Shown: positions 49,633 through 60,830 of the stretch, piece after piece | How the letters are laid out: each line of letters begins with the position of its first letter | How positions within the stretch are numbered: position 1 is the first letter of the stretch | The notes under the pieces: generated by a model | Told to the model about the DNA's origin: nothing | Database searches by the model: none | Seen by the model: the letters and a program-made list of their open reading frames with translations, nothing else | From: Anastatus disparis | Taxonomy: Eukaryota > Arthropoda > Insecta > Hymenoptera > Eupelmidae | Assembly (NCBI GenBank): GCA_017163975.1 | Contig: JAFFSR010000249.1 | Span: 4,897,001 to 4,961,000 of the forward strand | Length of the DNA: 64,000 nucleotides | Direction of reading: 5' to 3' | Made by a program: the position numbers and the translations under genes

Positions 49633-50327
49633 AATTAGATTTTTTTAAATAAGAGATTAATGCTCTTATTGTTAATGCTCTCTATGCATTAACCTTCTAC
49701 TTAGCATATTAACTAATTTATATTTATAAAGACTATATTTAAGTGCTTGATTTTGATATAACAAAATTTAAATTTAATCATTTGATTATTATACTTCAAT
49801 CTAACTTTTTTAAAATGATATTTTCAACCCTATACTTTAAATGAAATCGTAAAATTAATAATTATTTATATGATTAAACTTCACGATGAAAACAGGATAA
49901 TTTGCTTATTGTAAAAAAGATATTATTACTTATTTTTCATACATTATAAATCTTAAACTTATATGTTATCATATATCGTTATATACAAAACTTAAAATTA
50001 GCTATTATCAAGTTCACTACAAGCTTAAATTCAGCTGAATTCAGATAATTTTCAGTTATTTCAAAACTTAAATTTAGCTTAATTTAGTTATTTTCTTGCT
50101 AATTGCAAGCTTGAATCCAGCTAAATTTAACGCTGTAATGTAGGTCCAAAAATGAGGGGCATATTTCTGACGATGACAGCGATAACAGCGGCGATATACT
50201 TTTAATAGTATAGAGAGAATATAATATACATAGATCTAAAATGCAACTAAAATTAAGCTGAAATCAAACCAAAATTTACCTAAAATTGCTTAAAATCAAT
50301 ATAAATTTTAGCTAACTTTTAGCTAAA
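49633..50327. repeat. AT-rich spacer with AGCTAA-type short repeats
   Basis: From about 49990 the motif TTTAGCTAA and variants (AAATTCAGCTGAATTCAG, TTTTAGCTAACTTTTAGCTA) recur irregularly. The same motif is denser on the other side of the palindrome (53890-54060), so it is part of the fold-back structure. 49633-49990 is anonymous. Confidence 0.55.
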
Positions 50328-53300
50328 GAGTATAGCCGAATAAGCATGCAAAAATGGCCTTAACTCGGATTTCCCTGAAACTTTGCTTATTTTTTTGTCT
50401 TGTCGAAAAACTGAAATCTTGAATGTTTCAAACCCCTATGGTCAAAATTGGCTTCATAACCTCAAAAAACGTGTTTTTCGATTTTTTTGCTATAATTAGG
50501 TAAATTCTTAATAGATCTTCAAAATTCGAAATAGAGGTAAAAGAGGACAATAAACCGCATATAATTAGTGACTATATAAAACCTTACGAGTCTCAAACAT
50601 AACCTAAAAATAAATTTGAAAATTTCAAAATGGCCTGTACATTAACGGTATGAATGCATATTTATTTGACTTTTAGAAACTTTACTTTTCATAAAATCTA
50701 TCATTCACATATTTTGCAGATTTTTGTAAGAATGGTGGAAAGTACCTAAAATATCAAAAAACTGAAATTTTTATAGATTTATAGCATTTTAGAGGCTCTA
50801 TTGCATTCTGATCATGAAAATAACACCAAATACACGTTCAGTGACCAAAAACATCTCCTAAATATAGATATTCAGTCGGATTTATATCATATGTATTTAT
50901 AAAATATGAGAATAAGCTTAAAAAAAATCGTTTTTTGACCAAAAAGACTCCTGTAATCTTTTTATTACCATCTTAAACTATAATTTCACCACGTCATCTT
51001 CACAGTAACCTTAAAAATTCATTCACTGACCAATAACTTCCTTGGCACTGATTTTTAATCTTATTCAGTACAATTTTTGGCCGAAAGATATGAAATTAAT
51101 TTCAAAAAATGCATATAGTAACTAAAAATGACCTTAACTATCATTTTTCTGACGTATTCGAAACAATTCTTTGTTTGATTTCTTTTAAATAACCACAAAA
51201 ACATTAATGGATTCTAAGAGCTTCTTACTGAGATTGTTTATATTGTTCAGTACGATATTTTGTCGAGCACCACCAAAATATCGCCAAATAATGTTCCTGC
51301 AAATAATAGCCAGCAAAAATATTTCATGTTGTGCTACAGCAAGATTTAAAAGTGATTAACATCAAAATAGTAATGTCATATTACTAAAATATTTCACTAT
51401 TTTAAAGATACATTAGCGAGCCGAACTTGTGGTGGAGTACAAGCAAGCAGGTGAGCCCCACACAGTTTAAAAACGTTTGAAATATTTTCTAAATATTTCA
51501 AAACATTTCATGCTGTGCGAGACAGCTCTGTAGTTTATATTTGTTAGTGTTACCGTAGAAGATGTAGTTTCTGATTATATGAAAGAAATCATGCCCTGAT
51601 AAGAATCTCGCTCTTTACGGTATTAACTGTTCGAATTAAAAAATGAAGACAATGATTACATAACACAAGAACGTAACAATAATTTACAAACATATGCACA
51701 TTTAGGCACCCTGAAACTGAAAATAAATTAGTCTGCTATTTTAATTGATGACGAAAAAAATATTATCTTTATTGAACTTGAAACATGATTTAATTATTAA
51801 AAACATTGTTCATTTTTAAATTACTATTTTTTTATTCGCTTTCTATTTGTTATTCATTATTTTCCTTTGTGATTCAGTAAATTTCAGTTTTTAATTTTAA
51901 AAATAATCATTTAATTATAATTTCGGTAGTTCTTTCAAGACACTCCTGTCCTGCCCGTCTTAGGGAGAATCCAGATGACGGAACTTTTCAAAGGGTCGTG
52001 CTGCTCCGTGCCATGCCGTATCCGTGCCGTTCTATGATGGAGTGTTCCATCTACGCTATCTCGTGTTCCCTGAATAATTTGATAGTAAACATAAGACACC
52101 TTTCTATTAAATTTAACATTCGTTTACTATCAAATTCAAAGAACACGAGATAGTCCAGATGGAATACTCCATCATAGAACGGCACGGATACGGCACAGCA
52201 CGGAACAGCACGACCCCTTAAAAAGTTCCGTCATCTGGATTCTCCCTAAGACGGACAAGACAGGAGTGTCTTAAAAGAGCCATCGAAATTATTATTAAAT
52301 AATTATTTTTAAAATTAAAAACTGAATCAAACTGAATTAAAAAGGAAAATAATAAATAACAAATAGAAAGCGAATAAAAAAATAGTAATTTAAAAATGAA
52401 CAATTTATTTAATAATTAAATCATGTTTCAAGTTTAATAAAGATAATATTTTTTTCGTTATCAACTAAAATAGCAGACTAATTTATTTTCAGTTTCAGAG
52501 TGCCTAAATGTGCATATTTTTGTAAATTATTGTTACGTTCTTGTGTTATGTTATCATTGTCTTTATTTTTTAATTCGAACAGTTAATACCGTAAAGAACG
52601 GGATTCTTATCAGGGCATAATTTCTTTTATATAATCAGAAACTGCATCTTCTACGGTAACACTAACAAATATAAACTACAGAGCTGTCCCGCACAGCATG
52701 GAATGTTTTGAAATATTTCGAAAATATTTCAAACGTTTTTATACTGTGTGGTGCTTACCTGCTTGCTTGTACTCCACCACAAGCTCGGCTTGCTAATGTA
52801 TCTTTAAAATAGTAAAATATTTTAGTAATATTACATAACTATTTTGATGTTAATTACTTTTAAATCATGCTGTAGCACAACATGAAATATTTTTGCTGGC
52901 TATTATTTGCAGGCGCATTATTTGGAGATATTTTGGCGGTGCTCGACAAAATGTCGCACTGAACAATATGAACAATCTAAGTAAGAAGCTCTTAGAATCT
53001 ATCAATGTTTTTGAGGTTATTTAAAAGAAATCATACAAAGAATTGTTTCGAATACGTCAGAAAAATGATAATTGAGGTCATTTTTAGTCACTATATGCAT
53101 TTTTTGAAATTAATTTCATATTTTTCGGCCAAAAATTGTACTGAATAAGATTAAAAATAAGTACCAAGAAAGTTATTGGTCGGTGAATAAATTTTTAAGG
53201 TTACTTTAGATATGAAGTGGTGAAATCATAGTTCAAAATGGTAATAAAAAGATTACAGGAGTCTTTTTGGTTAAAAAACGATTTTTTTTAAGCTTATTTT

Positions 53301-53880
53301 CGTATTTTATGGATACATATGATATAAATCCGACTAAATATCGATATTTCGGAGATTTTTTTGGTCGCTGAACGTGTATTTCGTATTATTTTCATGATCA
53401 GAATGCAATAGAGCCTCTCAAATGTTATAAATCTATAAAATTTTTAGTATTATAATATTTTAGGTACTTTCCACCATTCCTACACAAATCTGCAAAATAT
53501 GTGAATGATAGATTTTATGAAAAGTAAAGTTTCTAAAAGTCAAATAAATATGCATTCATACCGTTAATGTACAGGCCATTTTGAAATTTTCAAATTTATT
53601 TTTAGGTTATGTTTGAGACTCGTAAGGTTTTATATAGTAACTAATTATATGCGTTTTATTGTCCTCTTTTACCTCTATTTCGAATTTTGAAGATCTATTA
53701 AGAATTTACCTAATTATAGCAAAAAAATCGAAAAACGCGTTTTTTGAGGTTATGAAGCCAATTTTGACCATAGGGTTTGAAATTTTTAAGATTTCAGTTT
53801 TTCGACAAGACAAAAAAATAAGCAAAGTTTCAGGGAAATCCATGTTAATGCCATTTTTACATGCTTATTCGGTTATACTC
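50328..53880. mobile_element. 3.55-kb fold-back palindrome
   Basis: Arms 50328-52090 and 52122-53880 (about 1.76 kb each) are close reverse complements around a 31-nt loop. Position sums at the outer edge (GAGTATAG/GGTTATACTC) and at the centre (GATAGTAAAC/GTTTACTATC) agree within 4 bp. The outer flanks carry short AGCTAA repeats, as in fold-back transposons whose long inverted arms contain tandem short repeats. An inner GC-richer block (51950-52070, ACGGCACGGATACGGCAC type) may be a separate nested MITE at the centre. No transposase ORF. Confidence 0.85.
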
Positions 53881-54175
53881 TTTCAGCAAATTTCCATCTA
53901 AATTTTGCATAAATTTAGCTGATATTTAGCTAACTTTTGATTTAATGTAGCTAACTTTTATGTAATTTCATCTGACTTCAGCTAACTTTAAGCTAACTTT
54001 TAGCTTATTTTTAGCTAACTTTTAACTAAATTTTAGTTAGATCCTAGCTAAATTCTAGATAACCAAGAACAAATCGAATTTTTTTACACCGCGGCAGTGG
54101 CAGCGTCAGTGGCGAGATCTTTTTATAATATACCTACCTATATTATATAGTTATATTAGAAATTAACCCTTGGAT
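53881..54175. repeat. AGCTAACTTTT-type short tandem repeats
   Basis: At least eight irregular copies of a TTAGCTAACTTTT-like motif between 53915 and 54060, with spacings of about 13-20 bp. They mirror the weaker set at 49990-50330. A short CACCGCGGCAGTGGCAGCG block follows. Confidence 0.65.
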
Positions 54176-54249
54176 CCCCGACACCCCTCCACACACCCCA
54201 CTCCAAAAATTGAAAATGCTTTTTCAAAATTAGAATCTGATAAACATAA

Positions 54250-55294
54250 GTAACGACTAACAGATATTATTATTTGGGATGAAGCTTCTATGATTCCCAA
54301 AAAAGCATCAGAAATTGTGGATAAAACTTCACAAGATGTTTGTTTAAATAATAAACCATTTGGAGATAAATTAATAATTTTAGGTGGTGACTTTAGACAA
54401 ATTTTACCAAGAGTAAAAAATGGATTTAAAGATACAATTATAAAAGACACTATAAAATATTCACATCTTTATCAATTATTTAAAATTTTTAATTTAAAAA
54501 CTAATATAAGATATAATGATAACAAATTTTCATCTTTTCTATTAAATATAGGAGAAGGAAAAATTAATACTTTCATTATTCCCGAAGAATATAAAACTAA
54601 TAATATATGTGATACAATTAATAAAGATATAAACAACAATTACAATTTTTCTAAAAATGTTATTTTAACTTCACATAATGAAGATGTAAACATTTTAAAT
54701 AATAAAATATTAAAATTAATTGATGGTGAAATGATAACTTATTACAGTATAGATCATGCAACTTATAAGGGCGTTGATTAAACTGATGAAAATATTCATT
54801 TAAATTATCCTATTGAAATGTTAAATAATATTAGAGAAGGATTACCTCCTCACGAAATTAAATTAAAGATTAACGCAATTATAATGTTAATTAGAAATCT
54901 TAGTATAACTGATGGATTATGTAATGGAACTAGATTAAAAATAACTAAATTATTTAAATTTAATATTGAAGCTGAGATTATTACAGGAGAAAATAAAGGA
55001 AATAAAGTTTTTATACCAAAAATAACTTTAAGTACAAATGAATCGTCTTCTTTGCCTTTTATTTTACACAGAAAACAATTTCCTATAGTGTTAGCATTTG
55101 CAATAACAATTAATAAGTCACTAGGACAAAGTTTTGAAAATATAGGTATATATATTAAAAAACCATTATTTTCACATGGTCAGCTATATGTCGCACTTTC
55201 AAGATGTAAAAATAAAAAAAATATATATATTCAAAATGAATTAGATAATAAAAATGAAATTAAAAACATAGTTTGGGAAGAAATATTAAAATAA
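54250..55294 (+). pseudogene. Pif1-like helicase, C-terminal two thirds (Helitron-type)
   Basis: Reading begins just after a stop with DIIIWDEASM (Walker B, DEAS), then FGDKLIILGGDFRQILP (motif III), a TAA at 54779-54781 in frame, then GLPPHEIKLKINAIIM, LSITDGLCNGTRLKI, ITINKSLGQSFENIGIY and HGQLYVALSRCK (motifs V-VI). These are typical of the C-terminal helicase of Helitron Rep/helicase proteins and related Pif1 genes. The Walker A end is missing. Only one nonsense codon breaks an otherwise open frame of about 345 codons. Codon use is extremely AT-rich. No Rep domain or Helitron terminus was recognised nearby, so a DNA-virus-derived Pif1 is an alternative. Confidence 0.85.
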
Positions 55295-56390
55295 TAATTT
55301 ATAATAATTCAACATATAATTTATATAAAAAAATAGATATTAACATACATAATATTATAAAAAAAATATAATCAAAAAATTAATATTATAGTTATTATTT
55401 TTTAAAAAATTGTTTATATAATTTAATTTTTTTATAGCACTGCGTGATTTAAATCCGCGCTTAAATCCCGCTGAGCCGATAGTTAAACGATAAATTTTTA
55501 CGCTGTTCGATAATGAATATAACGCTGAATTCACTTAAATCACGCACTTATAATAAGCGATATTTTGATATCTGGATTATTTTTAAGATTTTTAAGAGTT
55601 TATTCACCGATAATAATAATATGTAGATTATTGCAACTCTTTTATATCGATATTTTTCAAAATAAATAACAATTATAAGCGTGTTAAATACGTGTAAAAC
55701 CAAAGTTAATATCAGTATAACATGTGAAGCGAAGAGGTAGTCATTTCGACGCTCTAAGACTCTGTCGCGTCTGTGATTCCCCTAAACGCAACTGCTAATA
55801 CAATACATAAGTTACCAATTGTTGCTCCTACGGCCCTAATACACATATGAAAGGAAATTTAGATTTTTATTATTACAGAATTAATTTCAACAGTTTGACA
55901 TAATGTTATTTCATGTTTTATATATATTTTTTAGTTTTTTTCTATTTATTATTCGCGAAGTGCTTAGATTTTGCTTTTTTGCAGTTTTCGCTTTTCTTTT
56001 ACGATTTATCATTCGTAGAATGCATAGTTTTGCTGGTAAATAGAATTCGTTTTTTTAATGTATTATCATTCGTGGAGTGCATAGCCTTTGTTTGTTATTG
56101 AATTTTAAGAGTACAGATGTAGTGTGGCGAATTTAAATCACTCGAGCTATAAAATAGTATACGATACTCGCGACTTAAATTCACCTATTATTACACGGCG
56201 TTTAGGACCCTCGCTGACGCTCGGGCCCTAACTTCGCCGTATAATAATAGATGATTTAAGTCGCCCGTATCGTAATATACTATTTTTTTTTTTTTAATTT
56301 TATTTAACGTTGCTGTATGTATGCTATCATAGCGATGCTAATTAGCGACGGAGATCGTCAGTGTGTTTGTGAATAAAGCACATGTCACAG
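55295..56390. repeat. Hairpin-forming sequences downstream of the helicase
   Basis: 55438-55549: TGCGTGATTTAAATCC pairs with TTAAATCACGCA at its right end. 56151-56285: AATAGTATACGATACTCGCG pairs with CGTATCGTAATATACTATT, and further inward CACGGCG pairs with CGCCGTA. The loop contains GGACCCTCGCTGACGCTCGG, related to the GC-rich loop at 23280. 55560-56120 is AT-rich with three copies of a TTTATYATTCG(T/C)(G/A)(G/A)AGTGC phrase at about 55945, 56005 and 56060. Non-coding. Confidence 0.55.
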
Positions 56391-56397
56391 TGGTGCT

Positions 56398-56486
56398 TGT
56401 ATCACTCGGCCGCGGGGAGCGGGATCCGAACTCGAGACCCCGAGATTACAAATCCATCACTCTGCCGAGTGAGCCACTGAAGACCT
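56398..56486 (-). repeat. tRNA-Thr-derived SINE head or tRNA pseudogene
   Basis: On the minus strand GTGGCTCACTCGGCAGAG resembles an A box/D arm, GGATTTGTAATC resembles a Thr (TGT) anticodon arm, and GTCTCGAGTTCGGATCCC resembles a B box/T arm. The acceptor strands do not pair, so it is not a functional tRNA. A tRNA-derived SINE head is the likeliest reading. Confidence 0.6.
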
Positions 56487-56549
56487 CATATAATTCAATT
56501 ATTATTGTTTCCAGATATCGTATTTATAAAATTTATATATATATATAAA

Positions 56550-56608
<59 letters not shown>

Positions 56609-56624
56609 CTAAACACATAACAAA

Positions 56625-56864
56625 ATGGAATGGAATGCGATTGAAGGTAGATATGTTATAATTGATAATGTAAATGATCAAGAAATGATGGATAGTTTGA
56701 ATAATAACATTGAAGATTATTTAAATTATGAGGAAGAGTATGAATATTACTTAGAAAATTTCGCTGATAATAATAGTTCACATAATACTGAAATATCTGT
56801 TTTAAATAATATAATACATTCATACATTGGTGGAGATAATGAAAAAGTAGAATTTCATAATTGA
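56625..56864 (+). CDS. Small acidic hypothetical ORF
   Basis: 79 codons beginning MEWNAIEGRYVIIDNV, rich in Asp, Glu and Asn (NYEEEYEYYLENFADNN). It follows an (AT)n tract (56558-56605) and has very AT-rich codons like the helicase upstream on the same strand. I recognise no family. It may be a fragment of the element that carried the helicase, or chance. Confidence 0.25.
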   Translation: MEWNAIEGRYVIIDNVNDQEMMDSLNNNIEDYLNYEEEYEYYLENFADNNSSHNTEISVLNNIIHSYIGGDNEKVEFHN

Positions 56865-57996
56865 AAATAAGTATCAGAATATTATAAATATTACACTAAT
56901 TAAATTATAGAATATAAAATAACATTACATGAACCAATAAATGAATTTTATCTAAATCAAAATTACGAAACATATTCAAGATATTTATTGAACATTGCAC
57001 ACATTTAAAAAAAATATCATGATATATTTTTTTAAATTTATAAATTATTTAAATTATGAATTTAATATTTTTATGAAATGTTAAATATTTTATTAAGATT
57101 AAATTTTATGAAAAAAATTTTGATATATTTCTAAAATGTAAAATTAAGTAAAAAGATATCAAACAGGAATTATAACAAAATAATCCTTTAAATCTTAAAT
57201 ATCTTAAATATACATTAAGATATATCAAACATTATGTTGAATTAATATAATAAAATAATTAAAAATTATTTTTTTTTAATATTTAATGTATTTTTTACAT
57301 AAAATATTAAACATCATATAAAACTATTGATAATTAATAATCGAAAAATTTTGATAGATTTATAAAATGTAAGATTAAGAAAAATATATCAAACAGGAAT
57401 TATAACAAAATAATCCTCTAAATCTTCAAAATCTTAAGTATACATTTAAATATATCAAATAATACTATTGAAAAATTTCACTAAAAAATTTATGATTTAA
57501 AAATATTTTATTAGAAATTTTTTTTTTCATTAATATTTATTATATATTGAAAATTAATAATAATAATAATATAAATTAAGAAAAAGTTAAAATATTTATA
57601 AATCCATTCTATATATATATATATATATATATATTTATTTCATATTAAAAAAATTTTAATTCAATTCACAATGATAAAAATCTAAAAGATTTAAAATGTA
57701 AGGTGGTGTAAAAACCAGCTTAATCTATATGTTATGAATAATGATTAAAATTTATTAATAATTTTTTTTAGATATTTCACCTAAATAATTAATATTATGT
57801 ATTTTTTTCATGTTTCTATGTTAATAATAAAAAATTAATGAAAAATGTACAATTATATATTATTATGTATAATATAAAAATATATTATAATAAAAAATTT
57901 TTTATATAAAACAATGCATAAATGTTACATTTCATATTGATATGATAACTATAATGGGGGTTGGCGAGTGGAACGAGCAGGGGGGTACCCCCCTAG
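56865..57996. repeat. Extremely AT-rich DNA with a direct repeat
   Basis: A block of about 100 bp (AAACAGGAATTATAACAAAATAATCC) occurs at about 57161 and 57390 with similar flanks, separated by about 230 bp. A TA tract sits at about 57610-57632. No gene. Confidence 0.5.
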
Positions 57997-58000
57997 TATA

Positions 58001-58056
<56 letters not shown>

Positions 58057-58062
58057 TATATT
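57997..58062. repeat. TA/TG microsatellite next to a GGGGGGTACCCCCC palindrome
   Basis: Runs of TATATA with an internal TGTGTGTA, directly after the perfect 14-bp palindrome at 57980-57993. ORFs through it (Tyr-Ile repeats) are artefacts. Confidence 0.85.
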
Positions 58063-58700
58063 GTGAGTGTCCGAGTATGTATGGCCCTAACACCGTACGA
58101 TATTGGAAGATGCGCTCGCAAACAGCCAAAAAGACCAAAGTGGTTACACATGCAAGCAAGCATGCACGTGCACATACTCTTGCATGTGTAAGTACCGCCG
58201 TAAGTACACGGTGTCTCTTCTTGTCTTCTACCAAACTAGAAGAGTAGGAGAAATATCAGAAAGAGCTGAAGCAAGCAGTGCGCGGAGCTCGAAAGCCTCT
58301 GCACTCTTGGATCAGCTCTTTCACGAGACAGTCATATCTTGCTTGAGACAGAAACGGGCGATAGGCCAATACATTGTCTTAAGCAAGGCCGACTTTACTC
58401 GTGTTCAAGTGCCTTATTGTAGCTGTATATTCATAATTTTGTATGTTTTTTGAATAGAGAGCTTATCCAAGCAAATAAGATTTCTTTTTTTATTAACTCA
58501 ATGTTAAGTTCCGAATGTTAAGGCATTTGGTTCTTAACAATAACGGGCTTTTCACATAATACCCTAATTATTACTAACTCTTTATCATAAAAAGGTCGGC
58601 TATAGCTAAACAAGACGCGTTAGCTATAAATAACTTTCAACAAAAATGATAAAACAATACAAAGAGTCCGCATAAGCTAGGCATGGCGCGCTAGCTTGTA
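58063..58700. other. GC-richer island with a series of strong hairpins
   Basis: Within about 560 bp I can pair: TTACACATGCAAG/CTTGCATGTGTAA (58144-58191, 13-bp stem); GAAAGAGCTGA/TCAGCTCTTTC with inner CAAG/CTTG and AGTGC/GCACT (58259-58322); CTTGCTTGAGACA/TGTCTTAAGCAAG (58338-58387); TGTTAAG/CTTAACA with inner CCGAATG/CATTTGG (58502-58539); TATAGCTAA/TTAGCTATA (58601-58628); AAGCTAG/CTAGCTT (58674-58697). The last two both have 10-nt loops ending in CGCG. A plus ORF of 116 codons (58103-58453) overlaps but has no family resemblance. It may be a structured RNA, a SINE-like element or part of an unknown transposon. Confidence 0.5.
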
Positions 58701-58819
58701 TAGAGTCTATAATCAATAGATGCCAAACAAAAGATACATTCATGCTCTGAAACAATTTAATAAATAATAATTATAATATATGAAATAGGTTAATAGGAGG
58801 CAGCTTACAATATATATAT

Positions 58820-58935
58820 ATATATATTATTTTTATTTTATGTAATTTAATAATGATACAATTACATTATATTTTATGTAATCCTCAATGATACAATTAC
58901 ATTATATTTTATGTAATACTCAATGATACAATATA
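58820..58935. repeat. Short tandem repeat, unit about 42 bp
   Basis: Two to three copies of ATTTTATGTAATnnTnAATGATACAATTACATTAT, each itself partly palindromic (ATGTAAT/ATTACAT). Confidence 0.7.
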
Positions 58936-58961
58936 ATTATTCTATAATCTATTAATTTTGT

Positions 58962-59030
58962 GAGAGTGCGATGGCGTAATGGATGATTTTCAATCAATAT
59001 GTCTTGGGTTGCAATCCCGGCAAAGTTAAC
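58962..59030 (+). repeat. tRNA-like sequence (SINE head or tRNA pseudogene)
   Basis: GCGATGGCGTAATGGAT resembles an A box, GATTTTCAATC an anticodon arm and TTGGGTTGCAATCCCGGC a B box/T arm. The acceptor stem does not close. The identity of the parent tRNA is unclear. Confidence 0.4.
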
Positions 59031-59879
59031 TTTTTTACAAAACAAAATTAGCTTATGTGTCATGTAGAAGGTAAATGCGAAGAGAACATTAACTGGTTAT
59101 TGAAAAAAAATCTGTTCGTTCTAAGATTAGATACATCGAAAACTTCTGAAAATAAGCAGAACAGACTTTCTCCTGCTCGTTGAAACCTTCCATAAAACTT
59201 ACGGCACCACTAAATTATACAGGAAAAATCATACAAGAAATATGTAAAATATAATAAGAAGATAAGAAATGGTCAAACACCATAGAAAAAAAGATGCTTA
59301 AAGCAGACTACTTATTTGTTTTCAATTTCTAGTGATTAATATAAAAATATTTTAAACAAGTATGGTACATATTTTTTATGTATTTTACACCATAGAATGA
59401 TAAAATGCTATTACATTTATTTTAATTGGCTCAAGTCAGGCGTAAGTAGCAAAAAACCACTAAAAACCGTTAAAAAGTGGTTTTTTCGACTTTAAGATAC
59501 GGCGTATAACTCCGAACAGTCTGAAAAAATTATAATTTTTTAAGTCTATTTTTTCAAAACTGATATCTTCTTTACACCTTTAAATGGCGAGTTTTGAGAG
59601 CGATTTTAAAACATTTTTTTATACGTATTCGTGCAAAAAATATGTTAAAATCTGTCCGGACTATGTAATAGTAATTAAGGCGTCAAAAAAACAAATATAT
59701 GGAAAAACATTTTTTTTTTTTGAGGCGGGGGAAATGGAGGAGGGAGGAGGGGGATTTGATTATCTTAAAAATCATAATTCGATATATGTCGACTATACAT
59801 ATACAACCAAATTCCAAATCCTCGAGGGATGTCATTTCGCCTATCCTATCGTACCATACTCTTTAATTTCTTTAGTTTT

Positions 59880-60095
59880 TTCTCTCATCTCTCACAAAAG
59901 CAAGCAATACAAAAATTGAAAATGTAAAATTATTTCTACAAATAAATAACGGCTTAAATACTTGCTTGATAAATTTTGATTATTTATAAAATTTAAATTA
60001 TAATATAATGTGCAAACGCTATTATATTTTTAAAATCTTAATTATTGTATTAAATTATCAATAGTATTTTCAGAATGAAATTTCATGTTATTATA

Positions 60096-60164
<69 letters not shown>

Positions 60165-60830
60165 TAATATCAGATCATTAGAGTCGCTCCTATTCAGCGT
60201 AGATGCGTAAAAGAGTGCTGCGTGTGGATTAGTCAATTAGTTATTTGGCGGAGTTTATACTGAGCACGCGTATAATTTCGAAGTTGATGAAGTATTTTAT
60301 AATTAAACAGGAAGAGTTCCTTTTTTTCAAGTCGACCCTCATTGGAAGACATTGCTGAATCAATGATGCTTCTGACCGTATTTGGGGAGAGCAAAGAAGG
60401 TAAGAACCTTAGGCGAGATAGAATGGTGGGTGACGGTGCACATGTCAGTCTAGAATTTTTTTTACCTTTTTCTTAGATGGACGAAAAAATTATCCCTCAG
60501 TAAGAATAGAAAAAATGCCAACAGTATATATCTTTGTGCACGTGTTAGGGAAAAGTAATAAATTAAATATTTTATGAGCGACACTTACTGAGCGTTGACA
60601 ACTGCAAAGCTAGGGTTAGCTACTGTCTATTTTCGTTATGGGTAACTGACTATCGCTTGAAGAATCGATATGTACCAATTGCACAATCAATTCTCCGTGT
60701 CAAAATTTCATTGCTTTTCTGAAACATGAACGGTTTGTTTCTGAATATTTCCTTAAAAAAAAACATTGCACTGAATGCAGCGTAGCATCTATTATCAATG
60801 AGTGGGTGGGTGGGTGCGTATGGGTGTGTG
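59880..60830. other. Non-coding DNA with a TA microsatellite and a possible small exon
   Basis: An uninterrupted TA tract lies at 60099-60160. 60180-60440 is less AT-rich. A 68-bp segment (60332-60399) lies between a TTTTTTTCAAG acceptor-like and a GTAAG donor-like site, and is open in one frame only (RPSLEDIAESMMLLTVFG). I cannot match it to Lingerer or any other family, so it is not called as a CDS. Confidence 0.3.

Larger units (their letters stand above)
48888..59879. mobile_element. 11-kb unit bounded by inverted repeats of about 750 bp
   Basis: Left arm 48888-49632 and right arm 59121-59879 are diverged reverse complements. GGTACGATAAGATAGGCGAA at the left pairs with CGCCTATCCTATCGTACC at the right. 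The inner edges GTATCTAATCTTA and TAAGATTAGATAC also pair. The unit encloses a 3.6-kb palindrome, a Pif1-like helicase remnant and tRNA-like sequences. Whether these moved as one element or are later insertions between two inverted copies cannot be told from one locus. Confidence 0.6.

Noticed and set aside
58103..58453. 116-codon plus-strand ORF in the hairpin island, with overlapping ORFs in other frames
   Set aside because: Cys-rich peptide without any domain. All three plus frames and the minus strand are similarly open because the region is GC-richer, and the hairpins account for the sequence better.
58962..59030. Functional tRNA gene
   Set aside because: The A- and B-box-like parts are present but the acceptor stem does not pair and the anticodon stem is short.
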